From Nageia nagi (Eukaryota > Pinophyta), in assembly GCA_050084985.1 (NCBI GenBank), contig JBITNC010000001.1, positions 189,534,001 to 189,598,000 on the forward strand: DNA of 64,000 nucleotides. The letters run 5' to 3'. Under the pieces are notes generated by a model that saw nothing but the letters and a program-made list of their open reading frames with translations, made no database searches and was not told where the DNA came from. Within the stretch, counting starts at the first letter, position 1. Each line of letters begins with the position of its first letter. Shown here piece by piece: positions 1 to 11,469 of this stretch. The position numbers were made by a program, and so were the translations under genes.

Positions 1-1705
1 AGAGAATATAATTTGAATCTTATTATGCTTATATTTAAATTTATCATCATTCTTCTTACTTTTTATTTTTCTTCAATTGCTTGATCCTCCCCAATTTTAT
101 AGGATATTTTGTAACTTTTCCAATATTTCACTCTCAGTTAAACATAATGGTGCTTTACCCCACTCTTCCTTATTATTGAAATATGTTTTTTATGATGAAA
201 TTGATGATCCATAGAAAGAAATATCTAATGGACCATATAAACATTCTTTTCATTGCATGGAAGTCATATCAAACAAGTGTTCTCCTCATATATTGGACAT
301 GCAAAGAATCCATTTATCATACATCTTGATAGGTTTTCATAAGCAAGAAAATCATGAATGGCACATATTATTATTTCTCTCATATTGAATCTAGTTTTTT
401 GAAATGTGTCATACATTTTGACTCCATCAGTCCATAGTTTGATCAAGTTAGCAACCAATAGTTATAAATAAATATAAATATTAATATTTGTTTGTTTGGG
501 GCCATGTATTAACAAGCTAAGCATTGAATAATTCCTCTTCATCAAAATCCATGATGGAAGGTTATATGTGACCAACATAACAAGCCAATAACTATAGCAA
601 GAACTAAATTCGACAAAAGGGTTTAACCCAAATAGTTACCATTTATATTCATACATTACATGGATCTTTAGAAATATTTAACCACATAGAGTCTATCTTC
701 TTCCATGTAAGAGAGTTGACTAGATGTCACATATTACCATCAAGACTCTTATGCTATGAATACCACCTCATATTCTTCACAACCTCTTCAAAGCTACAAG
801 AAGAAAGTAACTCATTTCAACCATATCTAACAATGTTAAGAGAAATAAACATAACAAAGCTATTTATATAATAAAATTGTTTACTTATAAATTCTTTACA
901 ACCTCTCTAAAATGGAGAAATATCTCAACACCTTCTTAGGAACCTTATTATTTTGTTTGTTTTTCAAATGATGATCAAATTTCCAATGTGCCTCACCACA
1001 TTTTGGGCAAGCTTGAAGATTTTCATATTCTTTTCAATATAAAATACAATTATTTTTGTATGCATGTATAATTACATAATCTAATCCCAATGGCTTTAGC
1101 ATTTTCTTTGTTTCATATGAGGACTCTTGAATTGTATTACTAATTGGAAGCATATCTCTTAGCAATTCTAATAAATTTCCAAAGCTTTTGTATGACCAAC
1201 CATGTTTACCTTTGAGATAATCTAAATTAGCTATTTTTTATAATGTTATGTACTTTTTACAACCTAGGTATAATGGTTGTTTATTGTAATCTTGGACCAA
1301 CCTACAGAATTCATTAGGAGCATATTCAAACTTTATATCATTATCTTGTAGTTCTTATGCACTCTCTAAGCAATTTATATTTTCCATTCCAATGATATCA
1401 TCTTGTATACTTTTGATATTTGGATCCTCATCCATGGTGATGTATGTGTTTGATGCTTTTTTTTCATAAGTATATGTTTCTTCTCCATGCAAATAAAAAA
1501 TGTTATATTTATTATCAAATCCATGTCAAAATAAGTGCTCACGAACCTTTTCAAAAGCAAGAGTTTCCATATTTTGGCACCTCTAATATGGACATCTAAT
1601 TCTTTTAGGATCTATCAAATTAGTTTTTGTAAATGTAGTGAATTTGTAAATCCCATGAAAATATTGCTTATTATTTCTAGCTGCATGTAACCATGCTTTT
1701 TCCAT
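1..1705 (-). pseudogene. CACTA (En/Spm) TNP2-like transposase relic
   Basis: Read on the minus strand from an ATG at 1705, the frames give, in order, a Transpos_assoc-like N-terminus (KAWLHAARNN, then IRCPY with a following Cys, then EHLF-HGFDNKYNIF near 1500-1705), a mid part (FCRLVQDYNKQPLY, then MLKPLGLDYV near 1070-1110), a Cys-rich motif CPKCGEAHWKFDHH (about 969-1010), VPKKVLRYFSILERL (about 900-950) and a Transposase_21-like block (264-458; LWTDGVKMYDTF, NLSRCMINGFFACP). This order is that of plant TNP2 transposases, which cut and paste CACTA elements. Stops and frameshifts occur throughout, and the C-terminal part lies beyond the window's left edge. No terminal CACTA repeat was seen. 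The gene is dead; the family call is strong because five separate blocks fall in the right order and strand. Confidence 0.85.
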
Positions 1706-2173
1706 AATGCTTAACAAAAAATCTCCTTAAAATTGACCACTTCATAGATAAAGGTGAAAATTAAAGTTGATCCATTCCAAAATAAATAACTTTTTTTCTA
1801 CATAAACTTATGTCTCTATGAGGTCATTATATAAAAAAAAATAGAGTGTATTATCTATCATTGAAGGTACTGATAATATTAAACTATTTGATCTAATGAA
1901 GAATTTGGATTCAATGCATACACTAATAGAATGGAAAGCAAATCATATGCTCTTATTGAGCATAACTTGCTTTGCATGATTCAAACATATTCATGATCTA
2001 TAATGATTATAGGATATACACAAAATGGGTTTTGTAGAAATATAGCTAACCCTAACTTATCTAATTCATGATGTTTTGAATAGCTAATCCTAGGGGAAAT
2101 ACATCTAACCTTTATATCTTATTATGCTTAGTGTAGAGGTAAGCTAATATAGCATTTAATTTATGGGTTGAAC
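1706..2173. other. Intergenic stretch with a PPR-like scrap
   Basis: No intact gene. Around 1985-2045 the + strand reads MIIGYTQNGF, a typical PLS-class PPR phrase, and the same nucleotide phrase recurs after the gypsy element from 8225 on. The rest is AT-rich and unrecognised. Confidence 0.5.
2044..2172 (+). repeat. Dispersed repeat, copy 1 (left of the gypsy element)
   Basis: This block, beginning agctaaccctaacttatc and ending with gggttgaa, is clearly homologous to 8824-8951 on the same strand. It abuts the left LTR of the gypsy element directly, so the element appears to have landed at the end of this block. Confidence 0.7.
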
Positions 2174-2890
2174 TAATCTGAATTGGATCATGTTAGGTTG
2201 ATCTTTGTAGGATAAGTACTCATTCTAGAGGTATCTATGCTTGAAGATTGATCAATTATTGAAATTTATAGGTGATTGGTGTTAAAAACCATGCTATTAA
2301 TAGCCTAAGTGTATTATTTTTAGGCTATTAATAGCATGCATTTTTATGATTTAGAAATGGAATTCGAAGGGGCATTAGTAGTTTGGGAAGTTGAGTAGTT
2401 TAAGATCATAAATTAACATTTTGGAGATATTTCTAGGCCTATTTAAGGACATGCTACTCTCTTGATTCTTCAATATTAGCTTACAGAGTTTTGAGATTAT
2501 AAATATTTAAAAGAATACCAAGAGTCATTCCAAAAAATTTATAATTTGAAGTTGTTCTTGTTGTTGTAGGAGATTATTGTAGTGTTGTAAGAGATGGTAT
2601 TGCCATTATTTTGATGGTATTTCTCTATATGCATGTAATATTGTAATATCCATATACAATGAGAAGAGAAGGTTCCAATTCCATGTTGTATTAGCCCATA
2701 TTGGGTGAACTAGGGTAAATCATTATGTTGATCTTATTATGTATGATTGAGATTGTTAATTTGTAGTTTTACATTATGCAATTTTGAATTTATATGCAAT
2801 TTTATGGGTTTGATAATGGTGAATATTTTTTCATTTGAATATGTAAGTGAGGATATGAGTATGCTATAAGCATCAGGTGATTATGGATCA
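2174..2890 (+). repeat. 5' LTR of the gypsy element
   Basis: 717 bp, collinear with 7490-8209. Shared landmarks are a tatctatgcttg phrase, gtgattggtgttaaaaacca, the interval with the hairpin at 2290-2338, gatggtatttctctatatgc and the terminal gatca. Confidence 0.9.
2290..2338. repeat. Perfect 17-bp inverted repeat inside the LTR
   Basis: Arms 2290-2306 (catgctattaatagcct) and 2322-2338 are exact reverse complements around a 15-base loop. The equivalent site in the 3' LTR (about 7605-7655) is partly decayed. Sequences with the same flavour (acaacatgcaacactaatt) sit inside the coding region near 4550 and 5975. Confidence 0.85.
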
Positions 2891-2892
2891 TG

Positions 2893-2903
2893 TGGTATCA
2901 AAG
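2893..2903 (+). promoter_or_regulatory. Primer-binding site (tRNA-iMet type)
   Basis: tggtatcaaag lies 2 bp after the 5' LTR end and matches, with one change, the common plant primer site tggtatcagag complementary to initiator methionine tRNA. Confidence 0.8.
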
Positions 2904-2953
2904 ATTTTGTAAGAAAATTTTGGGGCCAAAATTTTAGGGATTGCAAGCTACCA

Positions 2954-4048
2954 ATGATGTACTTTTTGATGTTCAAGAGGATATCTCAAATATCAAAATT
3001 GATTTTAGAGGATCCTAAGATTGGTCAAAGGTGCAAAGTGACTGAAATGGATGATTTAGAGGAGCAACAATCTATTATTCATATCATATTAGATGCTAAT
3101 TTTGAAAGGAGATTTTCAACAATGGAGAATCATTTGGCTAAGTTGTTGGCTACTAGAGAAAATGTAAATGTCAATTGAAGGAAACAAAACAAAGTTAAAG
3201 GAAATCAAGTTCCATTCAAGGTGGAGGCAAAAGTGGATATTCCTACTTTTGGTGGAGAGATTGATGCAAAAAAGTTAAATAATTAGTTGAAGCAATTGAA
3301 GATTTATTTCCAAATTTATGGTGTTGTAAATGATGTTGATAAAATCTCTTTTGCTATATTAAATATGGGTGTACATGCTTTAGTTTGGTGGGAAAGCCAT
3401 GTAGAAACTCTTAGTCATTAACATTTATCAAAAGTATCTTTTTTGGTTGAATTTAAGAACTTGTTAAGAGATCAATTTTATCCATTAGGATATCATAATA
3501 AATAATTAATGAAATAAAAATTATTTAAGCAACAAAGAGGGAAAATAGTTCAAGAGTACACTATGGAATTTAGGAAATAAGCTACTTTTCTTGAGGTTTC
3601 ACTAAAGGATCCTCAAACTTTAATGAAGTACATTGGAGGTTTACATGGTCACTTGCAAAAGACTATTATATTGTTTAATCCTACTAATCTTGATCAAGTG
3701 TGTGTGTAAGCACAATACTTAGAGGAGGATGGTAAAGCAAGAAGATAATATGATGAAATCAAGAAGGCTTCTAGTTCAAAGGGATGAGAAGATAAAGACA
3801 AAGGTAAGCAAGAAACTAAGACCACTAATATTTCAAAGAAAAAAGGTGATAATAGACATTGTATTCATTGTGATAAAGATGGTAATGTTAACGATAAATG
3901 TTGGAAACTTCATCCAAAATTATGTCCATATAAGAAAAATAATAAGGATAAAACTAATGTTATGGTTCTTAAATGTGAGGATGTTGAGGGAAGTTCAGAT
4001 ATTGATGAGAAACTAAATTGGTCATCCATTCAAAAGGTTGAAGAATAA
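2954..4048 (+). pseudogene. gypsy gag relic
   Basis: Broken reading frames give a retrotransposon capsid-like region (VDIPTFGGEIDAKKLN, then IYFQIYGVV, then LLRDQFYPLGY, then QEYTMEFRK) followed by a zinc-knuckle remnant at about 3860-3903. The knuckle reads CIHCDKDGNVNDKC: the expected CX2CX4HX4C, with the histidine position changed to Asn. The segment 2954-3178 is the longest open part. In a working element this protein would form the virus-like particle; here several stops and at least one frameshift rule that out. Confidence 0.85.
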
Positions 4049-4079
4049 AGAATTCATTTATTCTACCTCAAAATTCAAA

Positions 4080-7000
4080 TGAGAGAAAATAAGAATTTAT
4101 TGCATTGCTGATATGGGTTCTCAAGCAAATGTGATTTAAAAATCTATGGTAAGTAATTTATAATTGGAAACTTTTAACCATCCAAATTCATATCCTTTGG
4201 GTTGGGTGCATCTTAATGCTAGTTTGCAAGTCACTAAATAATGTAAGTTAAAATTTGCTATTTGTACAAAGTACATTGATGAAATTGTGGTTAATGTTAT
4301 TCCTTTAGACATTTATGGTGTTATTCTTCATAAACCTCATATGTGGGATAGAGATTATATTTATTATAGAAGATTAAACAAATTGTGATTGATGAAAGAT
4401 GGACAGGTGTTTTTAACTAGTGCATATAATAGTAGGAAAAAGCTACCTTTGATCATTACAGTTAGGTAAAATGCTTGTAAATGCTTCTAAAAAATTTGTG
4501 ATGATCATGGTGAAAATTAGAGCTTTTGGTGAGGTGAATCTCATGTTGTCAACAACATGCAACACTAATTTTAGGTTATTAACAATGTGTAAAAGGGAAT
4601 AACAGATGTAGAAATTGATCCAAGAGTTTACTAACTTATTTGCATATCCATAGGGATAACCTCCTATGTGGAATATATATCATGACATTCAATTGTTACC
4701 TAATGCTTCATTGCCCAAAATAGCTTTTTATCGATAATCCATTTTAAAGCAAGAGGAGATAAAGAGGCAGATTCAAGAGTTGGTTGATCAAGGTGTGATC
4801 AGACCAAGTACATCTCCATGTGGATCACCTATTGTTTTAGTTCCCAAAAAGGATCAAAATTGGTGAATATGTATTGACTATAGAGCACTTAACAAAATCA
4901 CCATCAAAAATCATTATCCTTTACCTCATATAGATGATCTTTTGGATGATTTGTAAGAGGCAAGATTATTCACAAAGTTAGACTTGAGGAGTGGATATCA
5001 CCAAGTTCAAATCAAGGAAGAGGATATTTAGAAGACAACTTTTAATAAAAGATAAGGCCTATTTGAGTGGCATGTTTTTCCATTTAGTTTTTGCAATGCA
5101 CTGGACATATTCATAAGGGTGATGAATAATGTGCTTCATCCATTTATTAATTCTTTTGTTGTTGTATATTTTGATGTTATTCTTATTTATATTTCTACTT
5201 GGAAAGAACATATTATACATCTTAAATAAGTGTTTCAATCTTTGTATAGGGAGAATTTGTTGTTGAAACATTCAAAATATGAGTTTGGTAAAGAGTATTT
5301 GGTGTATTAATTTGGGCCATGTTATTTGTCATGGACAACTTAATATAGATCCTGGTAAAGTAAGTGCTATAGTAGATTGGCTAAATCCATCTAATGTAAC
5401 TAAAGTAAGGAGTTTCTTAGGTGCTATCCAATATTTGAGAAAGTTTATTGTTGATTTTTCTCATATTGTTTCACCTTTACATGATGTAACTAGCAAGAGG
5501 CAAGTGTTCCAATGGGAGAAACAACAATAAACATCTTTTGATACCTTGAAGTAAAAGATTATTAGTGAACCCATGCTAGCACTTCCTGATTTACAAAATC
5601 CATTTGAAGTGGATATTGATGCAAATGACTATGCCATGGAGGTCATTTTGTTACAAGAAGGTAAACCAATTTGTTATCATTCCAAAAATTTTAGTGGAGC
5701 CATTTTGAATTATCCTACTTATGATAAGGAAATGTATGCATTGGTTCAAGTTGCTAAAAAGTGAAAATATTACTTAAAGGGAAAAGAAATAATCATTCAC
5801 ACTAATCATCAACCATTAAAGTACTTACAAACTCAATCAAAATTGCAACAAACTAGACACTATATATGGATGGATTTTTTCTAACAATTTCATCTTGTGA
5901 TCAAATATAAGAAAGGAACACAAAATAAGGTTGCTGACATGTTTTCTAGACCACTTGTACCTACAAATTCCATGATTACAACAACATGCAACACTAATTT
6001 GATGTTGTTAATAGCATATGTGTAGGATCCTAACTTAAAAGAGGCATATGACCATTTATCTTCATATAAGTCAAAGTATGAGGGATTGGATGATTTTCAT
6101 TTACAAAATGGATTTATTTATCATTTTAATGCATTATGTATACCTATACATGAAAGGATTGGACTAATTAGAGAATCACATACTTCAAATATTGTAGAAC
6201 ATTTTGGAGTTGGAAGGATATTGTATAACTTTCAAAGGTATGTATATTGGCCAAATATGCAAGATCAAGTTGCCAAGTACATAAGGGGGTGTTCTTTATG
6301 CTGCACCAACAAGACAAGTAATACAAAATTAGGTTTGTATCAACCACTTATAGTACCATCACATCCATGGGAGTGTATTTCAATGGATTTTGTGGAAGGA
6401 TTGGCTATGACCAAGAAAGGTTATGATTATTTATTTATTATTATGGATCAATTTAGCAAGATGTGTATTTTGATTCCTTGTAAGAAGATAATAATAGGAC
6501 AAGATGTTGCAAATTTATTCCTTTCACATGTTTGGATTCATTTTGGATTTCCTACTTCTATTGTTTTAAATAGATATGGTAGATTTTTGGGCAAGTTTTG
6601 GACATGTTTGTGAGAAAATATGGAAACAAGGTGAAAGAGGAGTACTTCCTTTCATTCTCAAATAGATGGAAAAATCAAGGTGATGAATAGGATAGTGGTT
6701 CAACTTTTAAGGGGCTATTGTGGCAATCATCCTAAGTCTTGGGATGAACATCTTGAATATATCCAACATTCATATATTAGATAAATTCATTATTCCATTA
6801 ATAAGATTCCTTTTGAGACTTATTTTAGTTATTTTCAACCATCACCTTTTGATTGTGTGTTTGTATAGCAAAAGGATGAAGGAGATTCACTTGAGAAAGA
6901 GGAAAAATAAGTTGAAAGGTTTGTTGAAAATATTAGGCAAATTTATTTAAAAATCCAAGAGCAACTTAAGACAAATCAAGCCAAGTACAATATGAGACAT

Positions 7001-7489
7001 AACAATCATAGAGTTGACCATAAGTTTCATATGGAAGACCATGTTTGGTTACATCTTAGTAGGGAGAGGTTGCAAGGACCTACCAAGAAGTTGAAACTTA
7101 TAAGTTATGAATCATTTGAGATTATGGAGCAAGTGAGTGAGAATGCTTTTAGATTGATTCTATTGGTATATATGAACATCTATTCAGTTGTGAATGTGGA
7201 GCATTTGAAATTGTATGAGCTATTTATGTTGATTGAAGATGAAGCAAGTTCAAATCAAATTTTACCATCTCTTGATGACTTAGCTCCTAATACTATTTAT
7301 GAATGTAAGGAGGATTCTATATTACAAAATAAGGCTTATGCTACAATAAGAGGTGAGATAGAACTATGGTTACTTGGATTGAAGGGACAAAAGCCTAATA
7401 AAGCCAAGTGGATGGACAAGTCCAGGGTTGGGGAGTTGTATCCTCATATATGCATTTGTGGGACCAAATGTCTCCTTATTAGGGAGGCA
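4080..7489 (+). pseudogene. gypsy pol relic (PR-RT-RH-IN)
   Basis: Protease: ADMGSQANVI near 4106-4135, with the D-x-G-S active-site form. Reverse transcriptase: about 4740-5290, with LYFTKLDLRSGYHQ-like phrasing and an active site reading YFDV at 5167-5178 in place of YVDD, so one catalytic Asp is lost. Connection and RNase H: 5279-5960 ([30 protein letters not shown]). Integrase: 6086-6730, with the HHCC zinc residues visible (RESHTSN, EHFGV, CSLCC) and the first catalytic Asp in SMDFVEGL. The second catalytic Asp appears as Asn in VLNRYGRF. The C-terminal part at 6992-7489 is open for 166 codons and ends at the polypurine run. Many stops; no activity is expected. Confidence 0.9.
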
Positions 7490-8209
7490 TGATCTAAATT
7501 GAATCATGTCAAGTTGATCTCTATAGCAGAAATACTCATTCCAAAGGTATCTATGCTTGGAGATTGATCGAATATTGAAATATGGAGGTGATTGGTGTTA
7601 AAAACCACATCGTTAATAGGCTAAGTCTATTATTTTTAGGTTGTTAACAACATGCATTTTGATGATTCAGCATTGGAAGTTGAAGGGGCATTAGTAATTC
7701 AATAATTTGAACCATTGAGGATCATTAAATGACATCTTAGAGACATTTCTAGGCCTATTTAAGGATGTGCTACTCTCTTTATTCTTCAATCTTATATTAG
7801 AGAGTTTTGGGATTATAAAGATTTAAAGGAAGACCAAGAGTCATTTCAAATTTTTTTATAGTTTTGAAGTTATTCTTATTGTTGTAAGAGATTACAGTAG
7901 TGTTGTAGAAGATGGTATTACCATTATTTTGATGGTATTTCTCTATATGCATGTAATATTATAATGTCCATACACAATGAGAAGAGAAGGATCCAATTTT
8001 ATGCTATATTAGCCCATATTAGATGAACCAAGGTAAATCATTATGTTGATCTTATTATGTGTGATTAAGATTGTTAATTTGTAGATTTACATTGTGCAAT
8101 TTTGAATTTATATGCAATTTGATGGGTCTCATAATGATTAATGTTTTTTTCATTCGAATTTGTAAGTGAGGATTTGAGTATGCTATAAGCATACAATGAT
8201 TATAGATCA
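7490..8209 (+). repeat. 3' LTR of the gypsy element
   Basis: 720 bp, beginning tgatctaaattg directly after the purine run agggaggca and ending gatca. It is collinear with 2174-2890, differing by scattered substitutions and small indels. Confidence 0.9.
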
Positions 8210-8224
8210 TGCATAATGAAACAT

Positions 8225-8790
8225 GTTGTGGGTTCCTTCATTTCTTGGCCTATATCATAATAGTTTCATGGGCTACAATGATTATAATGTACACATAAAG
8301 TGGATTTTCTAAAAAATTCCTGTAAACATGTATGGAAAATATGGAAAAATACACAAGACATAGGAAGTGTTTGATAAGATGCATGCTGCAAATAGTTTCA
8401 TGGTCTATAATGATTGTAGGATATATATAAAATAGGTTTTCTTAAAAAGGCCCATAGACATGTATGCAAAATATGGAATAATATATAAGCCTTGGAAGTT
8501 GTTTGACAAGATTCACAATGAAAATAGTTTCATGGTTTGCAATGATAGCAAGATACGCATAAAATAGATTTTCTGGAAAAGGTCCATAGACATGTATGCA
8601 AAATGTGGAAGAATAAACAAGGCTTAGGAATTATTTGATAAGATGTATGATGGAAACATAGTTTCTTGGAATGCAATTATAAAAGGATATATAATTCATG
8701 GCTAGAACAAGGATACCCTTAAATTCTTTGACCTATTGAAGCATCTAGGTTGGTTGCATGGTGATATTATGAATAATGTCAAATCATAAT
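8225..8790 (+). pseudogene. PPR (PLS-class) pseudogene, part 1
   Basis: Several degenerate pentatricopeptide units follow one another. The clearest is at 8589-8705, which reads DMYAKCGRINKA, stop, ELFDKMYDGNIVSWNAII, then KGY and NKDTLKFFDLLKHLG. MYAKCG and VSWNAII are hallmark phrases of plant PLS-type PPR proteins, which bind organellar RNA and often guide C-to-U editing. Earlier units (8250-8580) show the same nucleotide phrases with more decay. No continuous frame exists. The PPR family is certain; the specific factor cannot be named. Confidence 0.85.
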
Positions 8791-8823
8791 AGTGATATAT
8801 CTACTAAGAGCTTGTAAATGTAT

Positions 8824-8951
8824 TTAGCCCTGACTTATCTAATTCATGATATTTTAAATAGGTTATACTAGGGGAAAGATAACCAACCTTTACATATTAT
8901 TATGTTTATTATTGAGGTAAGAAAAATTAGCATTTATATTTCTAGGTTGAA
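8824..8951 (+). repeat. Dispersed repeat, copy 2 (right of the gypsy element)
   Basis: Homologous over about 128 bp to 2044-2172 on the same strand, including the phrase ctaattcatgat and the end ggttgaa. The two copies flank the gypsy element at unequal distances, so they are not simple target duplications. Confidence 0.7.
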
Positions 8952-9166
8952 TATTTTTTAAGTATTACAAGCTTGTTTTATCAACTTACCACTTTTGGAC
9001 TAGTTTTTAACACTTTTTTAAAGTATAGTGTTTCATCATGTAGTTAGTTTTACACCTCATAATTGCAACTAATTAAAAATCTCAATAAGTCTTTCATTTT
9101 GTGCATATCCTGCAATCCTAGGATTAATCATTATACATGCATTGTTGACCTTATTTGTCTTGTAAG

Positions 9167-9480
9167 CTATCTTGAGGGAGCTTTGAACTTCACTACCAAA
9201 ATATCCATAGACCTTGAATTAGGTGTGGGCATGTGTCTACTTGGTGCATGTAAATTGAATGTTATGGTTCAAAAAGACTATCTTAAGGGAGATTTGAATT
9301 TCATTACCAAAATACCCATAAACCTTGAATTAGGTATGTATATGTGTCTACTTGATGCTTGTAAATCAAATATTTTGTTTTGTGTAGGCTATGGTAGATT
9401 TGAAATTTCACTGCCTAAATACCCATAAACCCTAAATTAGGTGTGTATATGTGTCTACTTGGTGCTTGTAAATCAATTAT
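9167..9480 (+). repeat. Three tandem copies of a ~110-bp unit
   Basis: Units start near 9167, 9279 and 9386. Each contains a taccaaaatacccata-like phrase, ccttgaattaggt and atgtgtctacttggtgc. The first two lie in one open frame (9063-9428), but nothing indicates a gene; the openness follows from the repeated unit lacking stops. Confidence 0.8.
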
Positions 9481-9499
9481 TATGGATTTATTTGAATCA

Positions 9500-10325
9500 T
9501 AAAAATAAAGTTTCATAGTCTTCAATGATTATACGATACACAAAATGGGTTTTCTAAAAAAGGCCCTTAGACATATGAAACATGTGGAAGAATCAAATAA
9601 GAATCGAGATTTATTGAATAAGATGTATGATGAAAATACAATTTTACATTTTGTAATGATTATGCAACACACAAAATGGGTTTTCTAAAAATCCCATAGA
9701 ATATGAAACATGTGGAAAAATACATAAGACCCAAGGTAAGTTTGACAAGATGCATGATGCAAACAAAATTTCATAGTCTATAATGATTGCAATTTTCATG
9801 GATTTTCTAAAATAATGTTGAAAAATACAAACCATAGATATATATGTAGAATGTAAAAGAATGCATAAGGTCACAAACTAAGATACTTACTTACACCTTA
9901 TAGAAAATCTATCTTACCTTGTATCCTCTAGTCTCACCACATCTCCTCTTGTCTAGTCTCCCCTCTCAGCAACAAACAATAATAGTATTCCAGCCAGATC
10001 ACTTCACCTTTCCCATCGACCTCAAAGCATGCACCAAATGGATTTTTATGGATGTTTATAAATACATCAAAGGCTTTTTAAAGAGGATTTTTATTAGATG
10101 GTACGGTTGTGATTGCCTTGGTATACATGTATGCAAAATGTAGAAGCATAGATAAGGTAGGAAAATTATTTGATAAAATGCATGATGTAGATATAGTTTC
10201 ATGGAATATAATAATTGCATCTTATGCAAAAAATAGATACATTGAAAGGGCCCATGAATTCTTTAACAAAATGCCTCATTGAGATACAGTCTTATAGTTT
10301 GCAATGATCATAGGATATGTTATAA
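9500..10325 (+). pseudogene. PPR (PLS-class) pseudogene, part 2
   Basis: The frame 9919-10143 contains FQPDHFTFPIDLKACTK, the usual start of a PPR unit, and then shifts frame into MYAKCRSIDKVGKLFDKMHD, VDIVSWNIIIASYAKN and RAHEFFNKMP up to about 10310. Weaker copies of the same unit phrases lie at 9520-9700. Together with 8225-8790 this looks like one or more former PPR genes, now fragmented by frameshifts, the 9167-9480 tandem insertion and stops. An alternative is a set of repeated PPR-derived scraps that never formed one gene. Confidence 0.85.
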
Positions 10326-10330
10326 TTAAA

Positions 10331-10973
10331 ATAATAATTTATTAGGGTTATTTAGTATATAATAGAATAATAATGAAATTCATTAATATTATAATAACAT
10401 GAAATACAACAATGATCAAATATGTTCAATTGATCTTAATCAATCAAATCTAATTTTTTATTACTTACATACATGAATTCTTACTGTAATCACAAATCAG
10501 ATTTTGGATTTACTCAAGACAAGATAACAATGAACTACTTTTGAAAGTGAGACCCTCAAATCCATCATGAACTAGGAGACATCATTGGGTTCTTTCCACA
10601 TATGATTCTCAATCGTTTGTAATTTTTGATATTCCTACTCTATGGTTAGGTTCTAAACATTGATATAGCAAAATAATGGCTTAGAAATGGGAGTAAGCTT
10701 CAAGTATTACAAAATCCAAATATGATAAGTGGTGTCACAAAACATCAATCAAAGGACCAAATATGTTTGCCACCTATCAAGGATTCCATATCATGTCATG
10801 ATTTCTCATGCACAACCTTTCACCTTTATAGATAGCAAGTCTAGTACCAAGACTTCTACTTGGGCTTATGGTTCATGCAAGCCAATCTATTATCATAAAA
10901 TACAAAGGTAGTTGAGTGTGCATAATCAAAAGAGTATTAAACCACTTAAATAAATAAAAAATTGTAAATACTT
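10331..10973. other. No gene recognised
   Basis: AT-rich sequence between the PPR relic and the first LTR. A 60-codon open stretch at 10729-10911 has no recognisable similarity and is treated as chance. Confidence 0.5.
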
Positions 10974-10978
10974 AAAAG

Positions 10979-11469
10979 TGTTAGAATATATAATGCATTA
11001 TTGTAAGGTATTTTAATGTAATTCACTTAATACTTAAGGATGTCCCTAGATACCTTAAGTATTTAGTGAATATGATAATGTAACTTATCTCACACTCCAT
11101 ATCATGAGCATGCACCTTGGGTAAAAGGGTGATGCATTTTATGACTTTTTACAATGGTTAATAGGGTGATCCAAGGATGGATTTTGGCTTATAAATAGAG
11201 GGCCCTCTCCTTGAGATCACACACTTAGAGAAGCACAAAATGCTAGTCTTATAGAGTTGTAGGAATGCTCTTGTAGGAATTTTGTAAGATAATTCTTATA
11301 GGAAAATTCTTAAGAATTTGTAGGAGAGTTCACTTGTAATAAATAATAGAAAATATGGTTCAAGTGGATGCACTCCCATAATGGAGGAACCACTAGACAT
11401 GGTGTGTCTCATTGTAAATGAAATTATGTTTCTTATATTAGAGATTAATGGAATCCTTAAGTTCCATCA
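10979..11469 (+). repeat. 5' LTR of element A
   Basis: 491 bp, collinear with 17795-18284. A TATA-like promoter ttataaatagag is at 11189-11200. A decayed primer site (ctattagagcc) follows shortly after the end. Confidence 0.88.
11189..11200 (+). promoter_or_regulatory. LTR TATA box
   Basis: ttataaatagag within LTR A. The same box recurs at the matching place in the three other LTRs (about 12382, 16061 and 18003), which supports its role as the element promoter. Confidence 0.6.

Larger units (their letters stand above)
2174..8209 (+). mobile_element. Full-length decayed Ty3/gypsy retrotransposon
   Basis: Two direct repeats of 717 and 720 bp flank a gag-pol interior in the order gag, protease, reverse transcriptase, RNase H, integrase. 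That order defines Ty3/gypsy (Metaviridae-type) elements. A primer-binding site resembling the tRNA-iMet type follows the left LTR by 2 bp, and a purine run (agggaggca) precedes the right LTR. The left LTR begins TA instead of TG; both end in gatca. The flanking pentamers tgaac and tgcat do not match, so the target duplication is not demonstrated. All frames carry many stops, and the LTRs differ at many positions, so the insertion is old. It interrupts a region of PPR-derived sequence. Confidence 0.92.
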
